Below are positions 32,867 to 35,827 of a DNA stretch of 35,827 nucleotides, one piece after another (position 1 is the stretch's first letter; each line of letters starts with the position of its first letter). This DNA is from Candidatus Colicola caccequi. GTDB lineage: Bacteria > Bacteroidota > Bacteroidia > Bacteroidales > Paludibacteraceae. Both the position numbers and the translations under genes were made by a program. The notes below the pieces were generated by a model that saw nothing but the letters and a program-made list of their open reading frames with translations, ran no database searches and was not told the origin of the DNA. Location of the stretch: positions 1-35,827 of the forward strand of contig JAGHTR010000066.1 of the NCBI GenBank assembly GCA_018065205.1, in the 5' to 3' direction.

Positions 32867-35176
32867 ATGAAACGACTCCTACTCATAGATGCTTATGCGA
32901 TGATTTATCGCGCGTACTACGCATTCATCCGCGTGCCACGCATGAACTCCAAAGGCGAGAACACCAGTGCTATTTATGGCTTTGTGACTACTTTAGAGGA
33001 CCTCTTGCGTAAACTTAAACCGACGCATGTGGGAGTGGCTTTTGACCCTCATGGACCTACCTTCCGGCATGAGGCTTTTGAGGCGTATAAGGCGCAGCGC
33101 GAAGAGACTCCTGAGGACATCCGTCGGGCGGTGCCAATCATCAAGGATATCCTATCTGCCATGAATATTCCTGCCTTGGAGGTGCAAGGCTTTGAGGCAG
33201 ATGATGTGGTAGGTACATTAGCCGGTAAGGCGGAGCAGGCAGGATTTGAGGTCTTTATGGCGACGCCTGATAAGGACTATGGCCAGTTAGTTACGGAGCA
33301 TGTGCTGCAATACCGTCCACGGCATACCGGTGGTTTTGAACAATTGGGTCCTAAGGAAGTATGCGATAAGTATGGTATTGAGCATACCAAGCAGGTCATT
33401 GACTTATTAGGACTGATGGGTGATGCCAGCGATAATATACCCGGATGCAAAGGGGTAGGCGAGAAGACTGCCGTCAGTCTCATTCAGCAGTTTGGCAGCA
33501 TAGAAGAGTTACTGACTCGCACCAATGAACTCAAGGGTGCGCTGAAGGATAAAGTGGAGAGTCAGGCGGAAGCCATCCGCTTCTCTAAGTTCTTGGCTAC
33601 CATCCGCACCGATGTGCCGATTGACTTGGATGAGACGGCGCTGACTATCCACGAGAAAGACTGGTCTCGTTTGGCTCCTATCTACCAGCAGTTAGAGTTC
33701 AATTCGCTTATCAAGGGGGCTGTCTCTTCTGCTCCTGCTGTAGCCAAAACCTCCAAATCAACGTCCAAACCGGCTGAGGCTACGTTGGACTTGTTTGCCG
33801 ACATTGAATCCCCTGCAACCACGATGCAACCGGATGCTCCTTCTTATGACACGATAGAGAACCGCCTGTGCGCTTATCTGCTGAATCCGGAGGTGTCGTT
33901 CAATCCTCATATTGAACCGGATTGGAAGGCACTCAAGGCCGATGCTGCTTTGTGGAATTTATATAACGAAGTGGAACTGCCGCTGGTACAAGTATTGCGC
34001 AATATGGAGCAAGCCGGCGTGCGATTTGATGTGGATATACTGCGTGAGGCAGAGGTGGAATTAGGCAATGAACTCAATGCCTTAGAGCAAGAGATATATG
34101 CGTTATCACAAGAGCCTTTTAATATCAATTCGCCTTCTCAGGTGGGTGAGGTGCTGTTTGATAAGATGCATTTGGACGATAAGGCGAAGCGAGGCAAGAC
34201 CGGCAAGTACTCCACGTCCGAGGAAGTGTTGCAGGCGCTTAAAGAGAAACATCCTATTGTAGGTAAGATATTGGATTATCGCGAACTCAAGAAACTCATC
34301 TCTACGTATATATCCACGTTGCCGTCCTATATCAATCCTCAAACGGGTAAGATCCATACTACGTATAATCAGACGGTGACGGCTACGGGACGTCTGTCCT
34401 CATCCAATCCTAACCTACAGAACCTGCCTATACGTTCCGAACGGGGTCAGTTGATACGTCGAGCCGTCATTGCGGACGAAGGCTGTATGATAGTGAGTGC
34501 CGATTACTCGCAAATCGAGTTGCGACTGATGGCGCACATGTCCCAAGATGAACATTTATTATCGGCTTTCCGTAAAGGTCAGGATGTTCATGCTGCTACA
34601 GCGGCTAAGATATTCCATAAAGCCATTGAGGACGTGACTAAAGAGGAACGCCGCCGTGCTAAGACGGCTAATTTTGGTATCATCTATGGCATATCGGCAT
34701 TCGGTTTGGCGCAACAATTAGATTGCCCCCGCAGCGAAGCAAAGGCACTGATTGATGGGTACTTTGAGGCATTCCCTAAGGTGATTGATTTTATTGAAAA
34801 ACAAAAGACTTTTGCTCGTGAGAAAGGCTATGTAGAGACCCTCTTTGGACGCAAACGCTACCTGCCGGATATCCTTAGCCATAACTCGGTGGTGCGCAGT
34901 TTTGCGGAGCGTAATGCGGTGAATGCACCTATCCAGGGCACGGCTGCCGATATCATCAAGATGGCGATGGTCAATATCGCTAAACGACTCCAATCGGAGG
35001 GACTGCAGGCACAGATGATTATGCAGGTGCATGACGAGTTGAATTTCAATGTCCCTCAGTCCGAAGTGGATACAGTCCGTGCTATTGTAGTGGATGAAAT
35101 GCAGAATGTAGTCCATCTGTCCGTCCCGCTCATCGCCGAATGTGGCATTGGGCATAACTGGCTTGAGGCTCATTAA
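32867..35176 (+). CDS. polA: DNA polymerase I lacking the 3'-5' exonuclease domain
   Basis: The protein has 769 residues. Residues 1-283 are the 5'-3' nuclease (LLLIDAYAMIYRAYYAF, FEADDVVGTLAG, ATPDKDYGQLV, GDASDNIPGCKGVG). Residues 284-326 are a Ser/Ala/Pro/Lys-rich linker. Only about 40 residues (327-365) recall the end of the exonuclease region (ENRLCAYLLNPEV). Polymerase starts at about 366 (NEVELPLVQVLRNMEQAGV) and has motif A DYSQIELRLMAHMSQDEHL (546-564), motif B RRRAKTANFGIIYGIS and motif C QVHDELNF (720-727). Bacteroidota PolA is usually about 930 residues with a full proofreading domain, which is missing here. It works in repair and Okazaki-fragment processing. I chose the ATG at 32867, where the nuclease begins; the longer frame overlaps ung. 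Confidence 0.95.
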   Translation: MKRLLLIDAYAMIYRAYYAFIRVPRMNSKGENTSAIYGFVTTLEDLLRKLKPTHVGVAFDPHGPTFRHEAFEAYKAQREETPEDIRRAVPIIKDILSAMNIPALEVQGFEADDVVGTLAGKAEQAGFEVFMATPDKDYGQLVTEHVLQYRPRHTGGFEQLGPKEVCDKYGIEHTKQVIDLLGLMGDASDNIPGCKGVGEKTAVSLIQQFGSIEELLTRTNELKGALKDKVESQAEAIRFSKFLATIRTDVPIDLDETALTIHEKDWSRLAPIYQQLEFNSLIKGAVSSAPAVAKTSKSTSKPAEATLDLFADIESPATTMQPDAPSYDTIENRLCAYLLNPEVSFNPHIEPDWKALKADAALWNLYNEVELPLVQVLRNMEQAGVRFDVDILREAEVELGNELNALEQEIYALSQEPFNINSPSQVGEVLFDKMHLDDKAKRGKTGKYSTSEEVLQALKEKHPIVGKILDYRELKKLISTYISTLPSYINPQTGKIHTTYNQTVTATGRLSSSNPNLQNLPIRSERGQLIRRAVIADEGCMIVSADYSQIELRLMAHMSQDEHLLSAFRKGQDVHAATAAKIFHKAIEDVTKEERRRAKTANFGIIYGISAFGLAQQLDCPRSEAKALIDGYFEAFPKVIDFIEKQKTFAREKGYVETLFGRKRYLPDILSHNSVVRSFAERNAVNAPIQGTAADIIKMAMVNIAKRLQSEGLQAQMIMQVHDELNFNVPQSEVDTVRAIVVDEMQNVVHLSVPLIAECGIGHNWLEAH

Positions 35177-35189
35177 ATGAATTTGTATT

Positions 35190-35403
35190 AATATTTCCGC
35201 ACAGCGGTGGAAATCTATAATGGTGAACATGGCCGTATGTGTAACGGCAATCAACCCGGGCGAACTTGCCGCTCCGACGAAGTGCGTCTAAAGTTCGTGA
35301 CCATTTCGGGACCACATGCAGCTAGCGGAAGCCCCACCTAACCCCCGCCCAAACCGGCCAAAATCCTTGCTTTTCGTGGGCTTTGTGTTAGGCTTAGAAG
35401 ATC
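35190..35403 (+). ncRNA. Candidate structured RNA downstream of polA
   Basis: This 214-base stretch has no credible reading frame and is more GC-rich than its surroundings. Short complementary segments suggest folding: ATTTCC/GGAAAT at the 5' end, GCCGT/ACGGC (around ATGTGTA), ATGGT..GAAC with GTTC..ACCAT (about 80 bases apart), and AAGCCC-CAC with GTGGGCTT or CCTAAC with GTTAGG near the 3' end. A 15-bp terminator follows directly. I looked for RNase P, SRP and common riboswitch signatures and saw none. A 6S-type RNA or an unnamed Bacteroidales RNA is possible. A clear promoter is lacking, so it may also be the structured 3' end of the polA message. Confidence 0.35.
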
Positions 35404-35438
35404 AAAAATGGCAATTTCTACCCGAAGTTGTCATTTTT
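35404..35438 (+). terminator. Terminator after polA and the candidate RNA
   Basis: AAAAATGGCAATTTC (35404-35418) pairs with GAAGTTGTCATTTTT (35424-35438) over 15 bp with two G-U pairs, loop TACCC. The 3' arm ends in five T, then ATTTG. It probably ends the ftsX-polA transcript. Confidence 0.75.
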
Positions 35439-35439
35439 A

Positions 35440-35455
35440 TTTGCATATATGCAAA
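35440..35455. repeat. Perfect palindrome TTTGCATATATGCAAA
   Basis: This perfect 16-bp palindrome follows the terminator. It differs by one base from the near-palindrome TTTGCATATCTGCAAA that holds both -33 boxes at 9506-9521. Here no good -7 box was seen at the right distance on either strand. Confidence 0.7.
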
Positions 35456-35663
35456 AAAAATGTGTAATTCGGCACTCCCTTGCTCGTAAACTCGCAATTC
35501 CTCCGAATGGTAGTCCTCACCTTTATTAAAATGCGCAAGTAAAGAGCAAAAAGGCAGAAGCCTCATATTGTCTATTTTGTGATAGTCTATTGTGAGTAAA
35601 CTCCCATATCCTACCTTAAAATATACAACAATAAGATTAAAATCTTATTTTTTGCTCTTAATA
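35456..35663. other. AT-rich intergenic stretch without a gene
   Basis: No reading frame here has support. It contains an AU-only hairpin with T-run (AATAAGAT, 35630-35637, with ATCTTATT, 35642-35649, then TTTT), which is weak as a terminator. It also holds two copies of a GTGAGTAAACTC-like element (35480-35496 and 35590-35603) that recurs at 19264-19277. Otherwise I see nothing in it. Confidence 0.5.
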
Positions 35664-35695
35664 TTTGCGCATTCCAAATTTTTGTTGTATATTTG
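35664..35695 (+). promoter_or_regulatory. Promoter of the lipoprotein gene at the right edge
   Basis: TTTG (35664-35667) and TATATTTG (35688-35695) are 20 bases apart. The start would be near 35702, about 30 bases before the ATG at 35732. Confidence 0.72.
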
Positions 35696-35731
35696 CAGCG
35701 CAAAAGGAATCTGAGTACTGAAAACTAAACA

Positions 35732-35827
35732 ATGAAAAAAGTATTTCTTTACATAAGTGTACTGCTATTCGTGGCATGTAAGGACTACAATCCTGTCGAA
35801 AGAACAGATAAACCATATTGTCCCCAA
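35732..35827 (+). CDS. N-terminus of a lipoprotein (3' truncated)
   Basis: From the ATG at 35732 the frame stays open for 32 codons to the edge of the window. The start MKKVFLYISVLLFVACKDYNP is a clear lipoprotein signal: two Lys, a hydrophobic core and lipobox FVAC with Cys16. The next residues KDYNPVE carry an acidic Asp near the Cys, which in Bacteroidota often goes with surface export. A well-spaced promoter lies upstream. The family cannot be told from so little sequence. Confidence 0.75.
   Translation, partial: MKKVFLYISVLLFVACKDYNPVERTDKPYCPQ

Noticed and set aside
35190..35403. RNase P RNA, SRP RNA or a cobalamin riboswitch
   Set aside because: I found no GAGGAAAGTCC or ACAGA segment, no GGAA-capped SRP helix and no B12-box on either strand.

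Overview
The window looks like a chromosomal segment from a Bacteroidales bacterium (phylum Bacteroidota). It carries a complete type IX secretion core (porP, porK, porL, porM, porN). It also has several protein families typical of the phylum (DUF2795, DUF3098, DUF3467, a PCMD-type lipoprotein, OmpA with a LysM-like tail, M49 peptidase). Nine promoter-like sites match the Bacteroidota pattern TTTG, 19-20 bp, TAnnTTTG. Nearly all of it is housekeeping sequence; I see no phage, insertion sequence or CRISPR array.

Layout. 1-345: the tail of a membrane protein, a two-way terminator and a CAU tRNA. 345-1946 (-): an OmpA-family outer-membrane protein. 2129-7536 (+): pta, ackA, a cytoplasmic GH13 enzyme, a UbiA prenyltransferase and maf, tightly packed. 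7540-9471 (-): polyprenyl synthase and aroC. 9578-16727 (+): a probable six-gene operon of PCMD lipoprotein, GT2 glycosyltransferase, DUF3467, nucleoside phosphorylase, M49 peptidase and an AroA-glycosyltransferase fusion. 16728-19376 (-): tRNA-Arg, tmRNA, a sigma-54 activator, lptE and secG. 19506-21515 (+): a VWA lipoprotein whose motifs are in circularly permuted order, and a methyltransferase. 21537-22169: five 11-bp tandem repeats and a PduO-type cobalamin adenosyltransferase. 22253-28452 (+): DUF2795 and the T9SS genes, closed by a hairpin. 28516-35176 (+): ftsX, DUF3098, uppP, truB, queA, ung, polA. 35177-35827: a GC-rich stretch that may be a structured RNA, a terminator, an AT-rich spacer and the start of a lipoprotein gene.

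How the genes work together. pta and ackA give acetate and ATP from acetyl-CoA, next to a cytosolic alpha-glucan enzyme. aroC and aroA supply chorismate. lptE, secG, ftsX, uppP and porPKLMN serve envelope building and protein export. ung and polA serve DNA repair.

The most unusual signals are: (1) a single reading frame joining a compact AroA to a glycosyltransferase that has lost about 55 residues of its nucleotide-binding half; (2) a VWA protein with the MIDAS motif at its C-terminus and the rest of the domain at its N-terminus; (3) a DNA polymerase I with essentially no 3'-5' exonuclease domain; (4) a sigma-54 activator whose start codon lies two bases after the mature 3' end of tmRNA; (5) interleaved divergent promoters sharing a near-palindrome; (6) a secG terminator encoded inside the opposing aroA-GT gene. 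AroA, AroC and PolA are all shortened, which suggests enzyme compaction in this lineage. Everything here was read by eye, without alignment or database search.
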